The notes under the pieces were generated by a model. That model had not been told where the DNA came from. It saw only the letters and a list, made by a program, of their open reading frames with translations, and made no database searches. Below, piece by piece: positions 26,293 through 36,200 of a stretch of 64,000 nt of DNA. Source of the DNA: Candidatus Epilinea brevis (GTDB lineage: Bacteria; Chloroflexota; Anaerolineae; Epilineales; Epilineaceae); assembly GCA_016710785.1 (NCBI GenBank), contig JADJUE010000008.1:109912-173911 (forward strand), in the 5' to 3' direction. Position numbers and translations under genes: made by a program. Every line of letters begins with the position of its first letter. The stretch's first letter is position 1.

Positions 26293-27095
26293 GCCGCCTG
26301 CCGGCCATCTACCGCCGCCAGATGGCCGTCGCCCTGCAGGAGCAGTTGCAGTACCGCGCGGGCCTGGCCTTCTGGATCCTGGGCATGGCCGTGGAGCCGG
26401 TGGTGCAGCTGGTGGTGTGGGGCGCCGTGGCCGCAGCCCGCGGCGGCGAGGTGGCGGGCTACTCGGCGGCGGCCTTCGCCGCCTACTACATCCTCTGGGT
26501 GGTGGTGCGCACCATGAACATCGCCCTGACGCCCTGGGCCTTCGAGCAGCGCGTGCGGCAGGGCGGCCTGTCGCCCCTGCTGCTCAGACCCGTGCACCCC
26601 TTCCATGGTGACCTGGCGGATTTCACGGCCATGAAACTGGTCAGCCTGGTCATCCTGCTGCCCATCCTCCTGGTCCTCAGCCTGCTGTTCCGACCGGATT
26701 TCCAGGCCCTCACGCCCCTGCGCCTGGCCGGTTTCCTCCTGGCCATCTGGACCGGGTTCGTCCTGCGCTTCATCTGGGTCTGGGCCTTGGGCCTGGTCAC
26801 CTTCTGGGTGCTGCGCGTGTCGGCCCTCTTCGACCTCTACTTCGCCCTCGAGCTCATCCTCAGCGGTCGCCTGGTGCCCATCGACCTGTTGCCGGTGGCT
26901 GTTCGCAAGCTGGCCCTCAGCCTGCCCTGGTACTACGCCTACGGCTTCCCCATCGAGCTGGCCCTGGGCCGCGCCGACGCCGAAGCAGTGGGGCGCGGCT
27001 TCGCGCTGCAGCTGGCCTGGGGCCTCGTGGGCACCGGCTTGCTGACCGTTCTCTGGCGGCGGGGGGTGAAGCGGTACACGGCGGTGGGAGGCTAG
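26289..27095 (+). CDS. ABC-2 type exporter, permease subunit
   Basis: 268 residues with GTG start overlapping the ATPase stop by 4 nt; the longer open frame upstream is the other frame of the ATPase gene. Six hydrophobic segments are visible (LAFWILGMAVEPVVQLVVWG, AAFAAYYILWVVVRTM, LVSLVILLPILLVLSLLF, LAGFLLAIWTGFVLRFIWVW, SALFDLYFALELILSG, LQLAWGLVGTGLLTVLW). EQLQYR near the N-terminus and PWYYAYGFPIELALG resemble the DUF990/ABC-2 permeases. Such exporters often have two different permease genes; only one is present, so a homodimer is expected. Ends 9 bp from the convergent YhaN-like gene. Confidence 0.85.
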   Translation: MSRLPAIYRRQMAVALQEQLQYRAGLAFWILGMAVEPVVQLVVWGAVAAARGGEVAGYSAAAFAAYYILWVVVRTMNIALTPWAFEQRVRQGGLSPLLLRPVHPFHGDLADFTAMKLVSLVILLPILLVLSLLFRPDFQALTPLRLAGFLLAIWTGFVLRFIWVWALGLVTFWVLRVSALFDLYFALELILSGRLVPIDLLPVAVRKLALSLPWYYAYGFPIELALGRADAEAVGRGFALQLAWGLVGTGLLTVLWRRGVKRYTAVGG

Positions 27096-27104
27096 GCGAA
27101 GCCC

Positions 27105-30100
27105 TCAGACCTCATCCGGCCGTGCCAGGTCCAGGCCATCGCCACCGGCATACAGGCCATCGCCACCCGCCAGATCTGAGGCCACCACCCGCCCCGCCTC
27201 CAGGGCCACCGTGCGGTCGAAGCGCTCTTCGTCCACGGGCACGTGGCTGATGAGGAAGATCTGGTCGAAGGCCTGCGCCACCTCGCCCGTGGTGAGCAGT
27301 TCGATGAGCGCTTCGGCGCGGCGGGGGTCGAAGGCACCCAGAGGCTCGTCCAGGAAGAGGAAGCTGGGCGCCGAGCCCCGTTCCTCCGGCAGGGTGGCCA
27401 TGGCGAAGGCCAGGCGCAGGGCCAGGCTGAACTGGTCCTTGGCCCCGCCGGAGAAGATGTTCTTCTTGCGCCAGTTGCCCGCCCGCTCGTCGTAGACCTC
27501 GATCTGCAGGTCCTCGGTCAGGCGGGCTTCCAGGTAGCGCTGGTCCGTGAGCGCCGGTAGGATGCGCTGCATGTGCAGCAAGGTGCTGGGCAGCACGCCC
27601 TGCATCACCCGCCGCCCGGCCTGCTCCACCATGCGTGTCGCCCGCTCGCGGAGCGCCAGGTCATGCGCCGCGGCGGACAGGGCGGCCTCGGCCTCCACCA
27701 GGTCCAGGACCATCCCCGCCAGGCCCAGCTCGCCCTCCAGGCGCTGGATCTCGTGGCGCAGCACCTGCAGTCGGCCGCGGGCCCGCTCCAGATCCGCTGC
27801 CAGCCGGGGCCGATCCGCCGGGGGAGCCGCGCCGAGCGACGCTCGCGCCCCGTCCAAGGCCGCCTCGGCGGCGGCGAGATCCGCCGCCTCCAGCAAGGCT
27901 GCGCCGGCCGGGGGGGGACGCGACCAAGGTCCGAGCAGGGCTGGATCACCGCCGGCGGCGCCGATGAGGCCGCCCAGCTGCCGCAGCCCGGCCACCAGGC
28001 TCTGCCCCGCCGCCCGCCGGCTGCCGGCCAGCTCCGCGCCGTGGCGGGCCGCGGCCTGCAGGCGGGCGCGCAGGCCGTCGCCGCCGGCACGCTCGTAGGC
28101 CTCCGCCAGCTCGGCGCGCGCCAGCGGCCAGCGCGGGTCGTCGGTCTCCGGCGCCGCGCCCTTCTGGCCGGCCCCCGCCCAGGCCTCCGCCAACAATTCG
28201 CCCAGCTCGGCTCCGCGCACTGACTGCCCCTTGGCCTCGGCCTCCGCCCCGCCCAGCTCGCCCACCAGGCGCCTGAGCTCGGCAAGGCGGGCGCGGAGCG
28301 CTCCCAGCTCCTCGTCGATGCCGGCTTCGCCCAGGTCCAGGGACTGGGCCAGGGCGTCCAGCGGCGGGCGGCGGCGCTCGAAGGACCGCGCGAGGCGCGC
28401 CTCCCGCGCCGCCCAGGCATCCCGCTCGTGGCCCAAAGCCGCGCCGTCACGGCCCATCGTGGCCGCACGCAGCTCCGCCTCACGCGCGCCCAGCCGCTCC
28501 ATCGCCTCCTGCGCCCGGATCAGGCGCGTCTGCGTGGCGGTCAGCTGGGCCTGCACGCCCTCCCGATCTCGGCCCGCCAGGCGGGCCTCGATCTCGACCA
28601 TGGCCATCCGACCACGATCCAGGTTGGCTGGACGTACGGCCTGGGCCGCCTGCAAGCGCGCCTCGGCCGCCGCGACCGCGGCCTGCCGCAGTGCGGCGTC
28701 CCGCTCGCGGGCCGCCGCCTCGCCTTCCAGCCGGCCCAGCCGCAGGGCCAGGGCAGCAGCGCGCTGCTGCCCCAGCACCAGCGCCAGGCTCAGGATGGCG
28801 AGGGTCAGCAGCCCGCCACCGGTCAGCGCCGTCGCCAGCGCCGCGGGCAGGCCCGCACGCCCACCCACCAGCCCGTTCGCCAGCCCGATCGCCGCCGCCG
28901 CCATCGCCGCCAGCAACCCCCAGCGCAGGCCGGCCTGCCGGGCCTCCAGCCGCCGGCGCTCCTCGCGGACGCCTTCCACCGCGAGCGCGGCGCCGTCGTC
29001 CACGGCCTCCCGCTCGCCGGCCGCCAGCCACTCGCCCAGCGCAGCGCGCACCTCGAAGGCCCTCCTGTCCTGCTCCAGGCCGCCCATGGCGTCATGGGCC
29101 TCGCGCGCGGCAGCCCGCGCCTCCACGAGATCGCGGCGGGTCTGGTTGAGGGCGCCCAGGTCGGTGGCCAGGACGTCCAGCTCGGCGTCGCGGCGCGCCA
29201 CCGCCTGCCGCAGCGCTTCCGCCCGCTCCGCGCCACGGTTCAGCCAGTCGCGCCGCCGCGCCAGGCGCCGCAGGGCCAGGCCGCGGGCCATCACCGCCGG
29301 CAGCTCCTCGTCACGAGCCAGGCGGCAGCGCTCCGCGAGCTCCCGGGCGCGGGCGGCGACGGCGGCGGCCTCCGCCGCCTGACGTGCGGCCTGGCGCGCC
29401 TGTTCCAGGGCCGCCAGGGCCTCGGCCAGGGCCTGGGCCTGCGCGGCCTGCGCGGTCAGGGCGGCTTCCGCCTCGCGGGCCAGGGCCAGCTCGGCATCAG
29501 CGGCCCGCAGGCCCAGCAGCTGCGTCCTTGCGGCATCCAAGGCGCCCAAGGCGTCCAGCCGGGCCAGGTCAGCCTCCAGTTCCCCCACGCGAGTTCCCGC
29601 GCGGGGCAGCTCCTCCTGATAGCGGGCCAGGTCGCGGCGGTCCGTCAGGCGCGCAAGGGCCTGGCGGTCCGTCAGACGTACCTTCAGCCGTTCGGCGACC
29701 GCCAGCAGGTGATCGAGGTTGAGCAGCTTCATCAGGCTCTGCTCGCGCTCGGCGCGGTTCATGCCCTCCAGCTTGTCCAGCTTCTTCTGCTCCACGAAGC
29801 AGGTGTTGAGCAGCGATTCGGCGTCGAAGCCGAGCTCTGCGGCCACGCGCAGGTTGACCTCGCGGTTGCCGCGGATCTGCTCTTCCAGGCCCCCGTCGGC
29901 GCGCAGGAGGTCCAGCTCCCAGATGTTGGGCTTGCCGCGGCGCAGCTGACGGCGGATCTCCAGCGCCCGCCCGCCGGACAGCCCCACCGTCAGGTCCACC
30001 TGGGCGCTGTCCGCGCCGTAGCGGATGAGGTCGTCGAGGCTGCGCGCGCCCTGCCCTCCCAGGGGCTGCCCGAAGAGACCGAAGAAGACCGCCTCGAAGA

Positions 30101-30221
30101 GGGTGGACTTGCCGGCCTCGTTGAGCCCCTTCACCAGGATGCGGGCGCGCTCCGGCAGCTCCAGGTCCACCCGGTCCAGCTGCTTGAACTGCAGCGCCGC
30201 CAGGCGCCGCAAGTGGATCAT
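27105..30221 (-). CDS. YhaN-like SMC/Rad50-family ATPase with two central membrane segments
   Basis: 1038 residues. N-terminal lobe with Walker A GLNEAGKSTL (32-41) and the SbcC-like NTCFVEQKKLDKLEGM. Long Ala/Arg/Glu-rich coiled-coil arms follow. In the middle (~residues 430-490) lie two hydrophobic helices (LLAAMAAAAIGLANGLVGG and GGGLLTLAILSLALVLG). The C-terminal lobe has signature FSGGAKDQFSLALRLAF, Walker B FLFLDEPLGAFD and H-switch ISHVPVDEE. No CxxC zinc hook is seen. Membrane-embedded arms are a trait of the YhaN type rather than SbcC. ATG 30221 overlaps the aroA stop (ATGA). A much longer upstream reading is the shadow of aroA. No SbcD/YhaO-like nuclease is adjacent. Probably a DNA-repair ATPase tethered to the membrane. 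Confidence 0.82.
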   Translation of the reverse strand: MIHLRRLAALQFKQLDRVDLELPERARILVKGLNEAGKSTLFEAVFFGLFGQPLGGQGARSLDDLIRYGADSAQVDLTVGLSGGRALEIRRQLRRGKPNIWELDLLRADGGLEEQIRGNREVNLRVAAELGFDAESLLNTCFVEQKKLDKLEGMNRAEREQSLMKLLNLDHLLAVAERLKVRLTDRQALARLTDRRDLARYQEELPRAGTRVGELEADLARLDALGALDAARTQLLGLRAADAELALAREAEAALTAQAAQAQALAEALAALEQARQAARQAAEAAAVAARARELAERCRLARDEELPAVMARGLALRRLARRRDWLNRGAERAEALRQAVARRDAELDVLATDLGALNQTRRDLVEARAAAREAHDAMGGLEQDRRAFEVRAALGEWLAAGEREAVDDGAALAVEGVREERRRLEARQAGLRWGLLAAMAAAAIGLANGLVGGRAGLPAALATALTGGGLLTLAILSLALVLGQQRAAALALRLGRLEGEAAARERDAALRQAAVAAAEARLQAAQAVRPANLDRGRMAMVEIEARLAGRDREGVQAQLTATQTRLIRAQEAMERLGAREAELRAATMGRDGAALGHERDAWAAREARLARSFERRRPPLDALAQSLDLGEAGIDEELGALRARLAELRRLVGELGGAEAEAKGQSVRGAELGELLAEAWAGAGQKGAAPETDDPRWPLARAELAEAYERAGGDGLRARLQAAARHGAELAGSRRAAGQSLVAGLRQLGGLIGAAGGDPALLGPWSRPPPAGAALLEAADLAAAEAALDGARASLGAAPPADRPRLAADLERARGRLQVLRHEIQRLEGELGLAGMVLDLVEAEAALSAAAHDLALRERATRMVEQAGRRVMQGVLPSTLLHMQRILPALTDQRYLEARLTEDLQIEVYDERAGNWRKKNIFSGGAKDQFSLALRLAFAMATLPEERGSAPSFLFLDEPLGAFDPRRAEALIELLTTGEVAQAFDQIFLISHVPVDEERFDRTVALEAGRVVASDLAGGDGLYAGGDGLDLARPDEV

Positions 30222-31606
30222 GGGGCCGCCGGCGCCGGAGCGGCGGAGGCGGCGGCTGACGCGGCGAGGCCTGCGGCCACGGTCACGGAGGCTCCCAAGC
30301 CCTGCAGGGCGGTCACAAAGCCGGGGAAGGAATCGGCCACGCGCTCCGCGCCGTCGATCACCGTCCTCCCCTCGGCGACCAGTCCGGCCACCGCCAAGGC
30401 CATGACCACGCGGTGGTCGCCCTGGCCGTCCAGGTGCGCCCCTCCCCGGAGCGGCGTCGGCCCCTGGATCTCCCAGCCGTCGTCCCGCAGGCGGATGTCG
30501 GCGCCCATGCGCCCCAGGGCCTCGGCCATCACCGCCAGGCGGTCCGTCTCCTTGACCCGCAGCTCCGCGGCGCCTTGCAGGCGGGTGAGGCCGCGGGCCT
30601 GGGTGGCCAGCACGGCCAGGAGTGGCAGCTCGTCGATGGCCCGCGGCACGAGGTCGCCCCGCACCGTGGCGGCGACCAGCCCCCCCCCCGGCGGGGCCTG
30701 GAGGCGCAGATCGCCCACTGGCTCGCCGCCCTCCACCCGCCAACCGCTGATGGCCACCGGGGCGCCCATGGCCTCCAGGATGTCCAGGATCCCGGTGCGG
30801 CCGGGGTTGAGCCCCACGCCGGCCAATCGGATGTCGGAGCCGGGGACCAAGGCCGCGGCGGCCAGCAGGAAGGCGGCGCCGGACAGGTCGCCGGGCACCG
30901 TCAGCCGCCCGTCCGCGGGGGGCCGAAGGCCGGCCACCGGGCCATCGAGGCGGCTGACGCGCCCGTCCCAGCGGACGGGGGCGCCCATGGCCGCCAGCAG
31001 GCGCTCGGTATGGTCCCGCACCGGAGCGGGATAGACGACGGTGGTCGCGCCCTCAGCGTTCAAGGCCGCCAGAAGGATGGCGCTGCCCACCTGAGCGCTG
31101 GCCAGGCGGAGGGCATGCTCGGCGCCATGCAGCCCGCCGCCTTCGCCCGTGAGCGGCGGCCGCCCCTCCGTCGCCCGGATGCGCGCCCCCATGGCCGTCA
31201 AGGGCGCCACCACCCGTTCCATCGGGCGGCCCGCCAATCCGGCATGGGCCTCCAGGCGGAAGGCGCGGTCCTGCCCGGCCAGCAGCCCGGCCAAGAGGCG
31301 CATCGTGGTCCCGGAGTCGCCGCAGTCCAGGGTCACCGGCGGGCCGGCGAGGCCACGCGGCCCGCGGCCCTCCACCCGCAGGGTCTCGTCCGTCGCGCGG
31401 GCGATGGGGACGCCCAGGGCCAGCAAGCAGCCCAAGGTGCGCGAGACATCGATGGACGAGGACAGGCCGTGGATGGCGGTGGATCCGTCCGCTACCGCCG
31501 CCAGCAGCAGCGCGCGATGGGAGACGGACTTGTCGCCGGGCAGCAGCGCCTCGCCCCGCAAGGGGGGGCCGGCGGCGACATGCAGTCGGCTGCTACGGTC
31601 AGGCAA
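30218..31606 (-). CDS. aroA: 3-phosphoshikimate 1-carboxyvinyltransferase (EPSP synthase)
   Basis: Shikimate pathway step joining shikimate-3-phosphate and PEP. 462 residues. Substrate-binding motifs: LPGDKSVSHRALLL, DCGDSGTTMRLLAG, RPMERVVAPL, the catalytic Asp in AIDELPLLAVLA and Glu/Lys in VKETDRLAVMAEAL, and GDHRVVMALAVAG. C-terminal ~20 residues are an Ala/Pro-rich tail beyond the usual end. The start is TTG at 31606, five nucleotides after the aminotransferase stop; there is no nearby ATG. Its stop overlaps the YhaN-like start (ATGA). Middle gene of a three-gene operon. Confidence 0.94.
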   Translation of the reverse strand: MPDRSSRLHVAAGPPLRGEALLPGDKSVSHRALLLAAVADGSTAIHGLSSSIDVSRTLGCLLALGVPIARATDETLRVEGRGPRGLAGPPVTLDCGDSGTTMRLLAGLLAGQDRAFRLEAHAGLAGRPMERVVAPLTAMGARIRATEGRPPLTGEGGGLHGAEHALRLASAQVGSAILLAALNAEGATTVVYPAPVRDHTERLLAAMGAPVRWDGRVSRLDGPVAGLRPPADGRLTVPGDLSGAAFLLAAAALVPGSDIRLAGVGLNPGRTGILDILEAMGAPVAISGWRVEGGEPVGDLRLQAPPGGGLVAATVRGDLVPRAIDELPLLAVLATQARGLTRLQGAAELRVKETDRLAVMAEALGRMGADIRLRDDGWEIQGPTPLRGGAHLDGQGDHRVVMALAVAGLVAEGRTVIDGAERVADSFPGFVTALQGLGASVTVAAGLAASAAASAAPAPAAP

Positions 31607-31611
31607 GGGCT

Positions 31612-32820
31612 TCAGCCCCCCAGGACGCGGCCAAGGGCCTCGCCCAGAAGCGCGATGCCCTCGACGATCCTGTCCGGGGCGGCGTTGGAGAAATTGAGGC
31701 GCATGGCCCGCGCCGCGCCGCCCGGCGTGAAGGCCGCCCCCGGGATGTAGGCCACGCCCTGGTCGACCATCGCCGGAAGCAGGGCCAGGGTGTCCACACC
31801 CTCCGGCAGCTCGGCCCAGATGAACATGCCGCCCTCCGGCCGCGTCCAGCGGCTGCCGGCGGGGAAATGGGCCGTGAGCGCCTCCTGCATCAGCGCGCAG
31901 CGCGCCTGATAGGTGCGCCGCACCAAGGCCAGATGATCGTCCAGGTAGCCGCCATCGAGGAAGCGCGCCAGGCCACGCTGGATGAAGGCGCTGGTCTCCA
32001 GGTCCACGCTTTCCTTGATCACCCGCAGCTTGTCGGTCAGGCCCGGCGGGGCGATGAGCCAGCCGGCGCGCAGGGCGGGGGCCACCAGCTTGGAGAAGGA
32101 ACCCAGGTAGATCGTGCGCTCCGGCGCCCGCTGCAGCAAGGGCAGCGGCGCCTGGCCTTCGAAGCGCAGCAGGCTGTACGGATCGTCCTCCACCAGGGCC
32201 ACGCCGGCCTCGCGGGCCAAGGCCACCACCTGGTCGCGGTCGGCATCGTCCAGGCTGCGGCCCAGGGGATTGTGAAAGTCCGGTACCACGACCAGAGCGC
32301 GGGGCCGGGGCTCCTGCCTGAGGGCCGCTTCCAGCTCCGCCAGGTCCAGTCCCCGGTCGACGTCGCTGGACACCGTGCGCAGCAGATGCGCCGGACCGCC
32401 GAAGGCCTGGCGCACGCCGGGGAACACCGCCTCGTCGATGACCGCCACCGAACCGGCGTCCATCAGCAGGCGCCCGGCGATGTGCAGCCCCTGCTGGCAG
32501 CCGCTGGTGATGAAGACCTGCTCAGGATCCACCGTCACGCCCCGCCCGGCCATCAGGCGGGCGATGGCCGTTTGCAGGGGCGGGTAGGGCGGGCCATATT
32601 GCAGGGCCAGCGGCCCGTCCTCCGCCAAGGTCTCCGCCATGCAGTCGCCCCAGGCGCGCACCGGCAGGCATTCGGGCGCCGGCAGGCCGCCGGCGAAGGA
32701 GATGATGCCCGGCCGCGCGGTCACGGCGATGAGCTCGCGCATCATCGAACGCTTCAGGATCTGGGCTTCCTGGCTGAGGGTGAAGGGCGGCGCATCGTCG
32801 CCGCGGGCGGTACTGGTCAT
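31612..32820 (-). CDS. PLP-dependent aminotransferase, class I/II (2-aminoadipate/aromatic type)
   Basis: 402 residues. Fold-type I aminotransferase of the MocR/LysN-like branch without a DNA-binding domain: IISFAGGLPAPECLP, LQYGPPYPPLQTAIARLM, SGCQQGLHIAGRLL, PDFHNPLGRS (Asn for PLP), EDDPYSLLRF, and the Schiff-base Lys in YLGSFSKLVAPALRAGWL; substrate-binding Arg in RLNFSNA. The branch includes 2-aminoadipate, branched-chain and aromatic transaminases. Its place directly before aroA suggests aromatic amino-acid transamination, but that is inference. A promoter with TATACT 9 nt before the ATG makes it the first gene of the operon with aroA and the YhaN-like gene. Confidence 0.88.
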   Translation of the reverse strand: MTSTARGDDAPPFTLSQEAQILKRSMMRELIAVTARPGIISFAGGLPAPECLPVRAWGDCMAETLAEDGPLALQYGPPYPPLQTAIARLMAGRGVTVDPEQVFITSGCQQGLHIAGRLLMDAGSVAVIDEAVFPGVRQAFGGPAHLLRTVSSDVDRGLDLAELEAALRQEPRPRALVVVPDFHNPLGRSLDDADRDQVVALAREAGVALVEDDPYSLLRFEGQAPLPLLQRAPERTIYLGSFSKLVAPALRAGWLIAPPGLTDKLRVIKESVDLETSAFIQRGLARFLDGGYLDDHLALVRRTYQARCALMQEALTAHFPAGSRWTRPEGGMFIWAELPEGVDTLALLPAMVDQGVAYIPGAAFTPGGAARAMRLNFSNAAPDRIVEGIALLGEALGRVLGG

Positions 32821-32829
32821 GGGGCGCGG

Positions 32830-32858
32830 AGTATATCGCCGGCGGGTCGGATGCTCAA
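32830..32858 (-). promoter_or_regulatory. Operon promoter, leaderless-type
   Basis: On the minus strand TTGAGC, 17-bp spacer, TATACT, then 9 nt to ATG 32820. No Shine-Dalgarno lies between. It would drive aminotransferase-aroA-YhaN-like. Confidence 0.55.
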
Positions 32859-32978
32859 GGCTGATGCCTCGCGATCACCCGCCCTCCAGCCCGCGCACGG
32901 AACCCACACCGCCGCGCATGCGATCCGCCGGACCGGACCGCCCGACATCGGTTAATGTATCGGTAACCCTAGTCCATG

Positions 32979-33013
32979 GGTCTGCCCGACCCGACAATCG
33001 GGTCGGGCAGACC
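32979..33013. repeat. Perfect 16-bp inverted repeat with 3-nt loop
   Basis: GGTCTGCCCGACCCGA and its exact complement flank CAA. There is no T tract. It lies between the divergent aminotransferase gene and a small membrane-peptide ORF and could be an operator, attenuator or mRNA leader hairpin of that ORF (it ends 22 nt before its ATG). Confidence 0.7.
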
Positions 33014-33035
33014 GCATTCTCAGCGGAGTGCATCC

Positions 33036-33155
33036 ATGTCGTCCATCGTCCTTGCCGCGCTTCCGGCCGGCGTGTTGCGCCTGGCCGTGCTCGTCATCAT
33101 GGTGCCGGGCGCCGCGGCGCTGCTGGCCATGCGCCTCCAGCCGTGGGGGCTCTGA
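33036..33155 (+). CDS. Putative 39-residue single-span membrane peptide
   Basis: ATG 33036 has GGAG (33025-33028) 7 nt upstream. The peptide (MSSIVLAALPAGVLRLAVLV..VPGAAALLAMRLQ..) is one hydrophobic helix with Arg at both sides and a short polar tail. No family is recognised. The upstream hairpin and good ribosome-binding site argue that it is expressed; its small size leaves chance as an alternative. It converges on the VWA gene that ends at 33219. Confidence 0.4.
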   Translation: MSSIVLAALPAGVLRLAVLVIMVPGAAALLAMRLQPWGL

Positions 33156-33218
33156 GCCCCTCAAGCCTGGTTCTGGCGCGCATGACCGCGTCCCCCTCCC
33201 CGCATGTGATCGCGCCCA

Positions 33219-36200
33219 TCATGGCCACTGCACCTCTTTGACGCAGCCCAGCTCTGCGGCCAGGCTGCGGAAGACCTCCGCCAGGGCACTGGCGTCGTCC
33301 GTCTCGCGGTAGCCTCCCGTGTCACCGGCGATGGCCCTGAGCAGCCAGGGGAGAATGCGATCCACCAGCTCGGGGGCGTCCTCGCGGCCGTAGCCCACCG
33401 TCTGGATGCGGATGCCCGCGGCCCGCGCCGCCGCCGCCGCGACCAGCACCGTGTCCTCCTGGGTGCCGCCCGCCATGGGTGTGGGTACGCGGTTGGGCAG
33501 GCCGTCCGTCAAAAAGACCATCGCCCGCAGCCGCGGTGGCGGCACCGCCGCCAGGGCCGCCGCGCCGGCCGCAAGGCCCAGGTCCAGGCGGGTGCCCTCG
33601 GCCATCAGGCGCGGCAGGCCGGCGAGCGCCGCGTCGAGTCGGGCGCGATCGCTGGTCAGGGGCTGCAGCAACCAGGCCTGGTTGTTGAAGGCCACCACCG
33701 CCACCCTCCCCCGGCCCTCGGTAGGCTGGAAGTGCTCGACGAAGGCCCGCGCGGCGCGCAGGACGGCGTCCAGCTTCGTCCCGCCATCGCCGGCCGGACG
33801 GCGCATGCTGCTGGACACGTCCACCACCAGGGCCACGTCCACCGCCCGCTCCTGGCAGGGGATGCGCAGGACCATGGGTAGGTAGATGGTGTAGATCGGC
33901 GTCGGCGTGGCGGTGAGCGTCACGGTTGGCGACGGCGTCACGGTCGACGTCAGGGTGAGCGTCGGGCTGGCCGTGGCCGTCGGGCTGGGGGTGATGGTGG
34001 GGCTGGGGGTGATCGTCGGCGTGCGGGTGGCAGTGGGCACCGGCGTGTCCGAGGGCACCGGGGTGGTGGTGGGCGTGGGCGTGTCTGGCGGCCGCACGCG
34101 GATGATGGCGCCGTCGAAGACCGGCAGGGGCAGGCTCTCGAAGCGGCCGCCCCAGGCGTTATGCGCCAGGTCGCCGACCATGGACCCCGGCACCGCCAGG
34201 GTCACATCCACGAAACGTGGCGCGGCCCCGGCCGGCAAGAAGCTGTCGGCCGTGCCGCCCGTGCGGCTGGGCTTGGGGTCCGGGCCCCACAGCCTGAGGG
34301 CCGTGATCCGCGCCCGGGAGGGAATGGCGGCGCAGCGGCTGCCGCCCACATCGCTCAGGCGGCAAGGCCATTCGCCGGCGCCCAGGCCCGCGCCCGGGGC
34401 GCCCCAGGCGGCCACCGGATCCAGCAGACCGTCGCGCGGCGACCCGCCCAGGACGTCCAGCAGCTCCGGATCGGTGGCCGAGGCCCATACCTCGATGGGC
34501 GCGCCGCCGGGCAGGGGCTGGGCCTGGACATCGCTGAAGCCGCCGGTCACCCGCGTCTCGGGCTCGCGCGGCTCGCCCGCGCGGGGCAGGATGTCCACGG
34601 CGTCGAACCATTCCACCGGCCGGGCGGTGAGGTTGGCCAGAGCCAGGCGGTAGACCATCGGCTGACCGGGCAGGACGAGCGGCAGGCGGGGCAGCTTCTC
34701 CACCTGCGCGGCGGCGATGTTGGCCACGATCAGCTGCGCCCAGGCGCAGCGCCCGCCTTCCGCGTCGCGGGGGCCCGGCCGGCAGTCGGGCGCGCGGTCA
34801 TTGGCCGCCCAGAGCCCAGCCATGTTGGCCAGACTGGTGCCGCCGCGCAGCAAGCGCGAGGTGCGCACGGCGTAGCGGATCAGCGGCACCCGACGTTGGT
34901 AGGGCAGGTTGCCGATGACCCAGGTGAGGGTGGTCTCCCCCTCCACGGCCCCGGGCTGGATGCTGGGCTCGAAGGACACGTTCTGGTCCAGACGCCCGTT
35001 GCCGTTGCGGTCCTCACCGGGGTCCAGACTGCCGCTCTCGTTCAGGTCTTCGCTGTCGATGGTGGTGGAGCCCAGCTCGTAGATGAGGCCCGCGGGCAGG
35101 GTGTCGGTCAGGCGGACGCCGGGGGCGTAGGCGCCCGGCGGGAAGGGCGGCAGGGGCGGGTCCGCGGGCCGGGGGAAGCTGGCGGCCTCCAGCACGAAGC
35201 GCACCGGCGCGCCGGCGTTGACCACCGGCGCGCCGTCCGGCACCACGGGATCGGTCCGCTTCTGCAGCCACAGGGGCACGCCCACATGCACCAGCATGTC
35301 GCCGAGGTTGCCGGGGATGGTCCGGGTACCGGGCGCCGGAACGGGGCATTCACTGCGGCTGCGCGAGCCCACGGGGCCGTAGCAGGGATCGGCGCGCCAG
35401 GAGGCGGTGCGGCCGCTGCCCCAGCCTACGGCGCCGTAGTTCATCAGCCAGGTGCCGGACGGGTTCTGCTCGGCCTTGAGCAGCAGCTCCAGCATGACAG
35501 TGCGCCCCACGGGCACCGCGTCCACGTAGCGCACCCGGACCATGTTCAGCTCGCGGGCGTCGATCCGGCCCCCGCCCTGGTTGCTGAAGTCCACCTGGGC
35601 CGCGGTCACCCAGCCGGGGCCGCCGCCGGGCGCGGCGTCGTCGCATCTGGACGTGGCCTGCAGGTACCAGGCGCGCCCGACGCTGATCTGCGCCGTCCGC
35701 TGCCGGCCCCAGCGGCCCGCGGCGTACTCCACCACGACGCGCAAGGTATCGGGCAGGGGCTCGACGGCGCCGCCGTCCAATTGTTGCCAGAGGCGGACGC
35801 CGGACACGCCGCCATCACGCAGCCGATGGCTGCTGTTGTCCCACTTGTCGCAGAGGATGAGGCCGGGCAGGGCCCCGCCGCCGCCGATCTGCGCCCGCAC
35901 CTCGGCGGCGAACTCGGTGCCGTCGGTCACGCCCGCGCCCTGGGTGTAGGGGGTATAGCGCTTGCCCAGGCTGACGACGGCCGGCGCGGGCGTGGGCACG
36001 GGCGCCGGCCGGCCAGGCGGGCCCGGCCGCGGGGGCGGGGCGGGGCGCGGCGGCCGCGACGTGGGCACGACGGTGGGCACGGCCAGGATGGCGTAGGAGC
36101 AGTTGTTGGCCGGCGGCTCCGCGGCACCGCCCAGGTTGGGCTGGCCGCGGGCGTCCACGGGCCGCCAGATGCTGCGGCCGGGCACCCCCACCTCGGTGGC

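Noticed and set aside
32979..33013. Intrinsic terminator at the 16-bp inverted repeat
   Set aside because: There is no T tract and the neighbouring genes are divergent from it, so a leader or operator role fits better.
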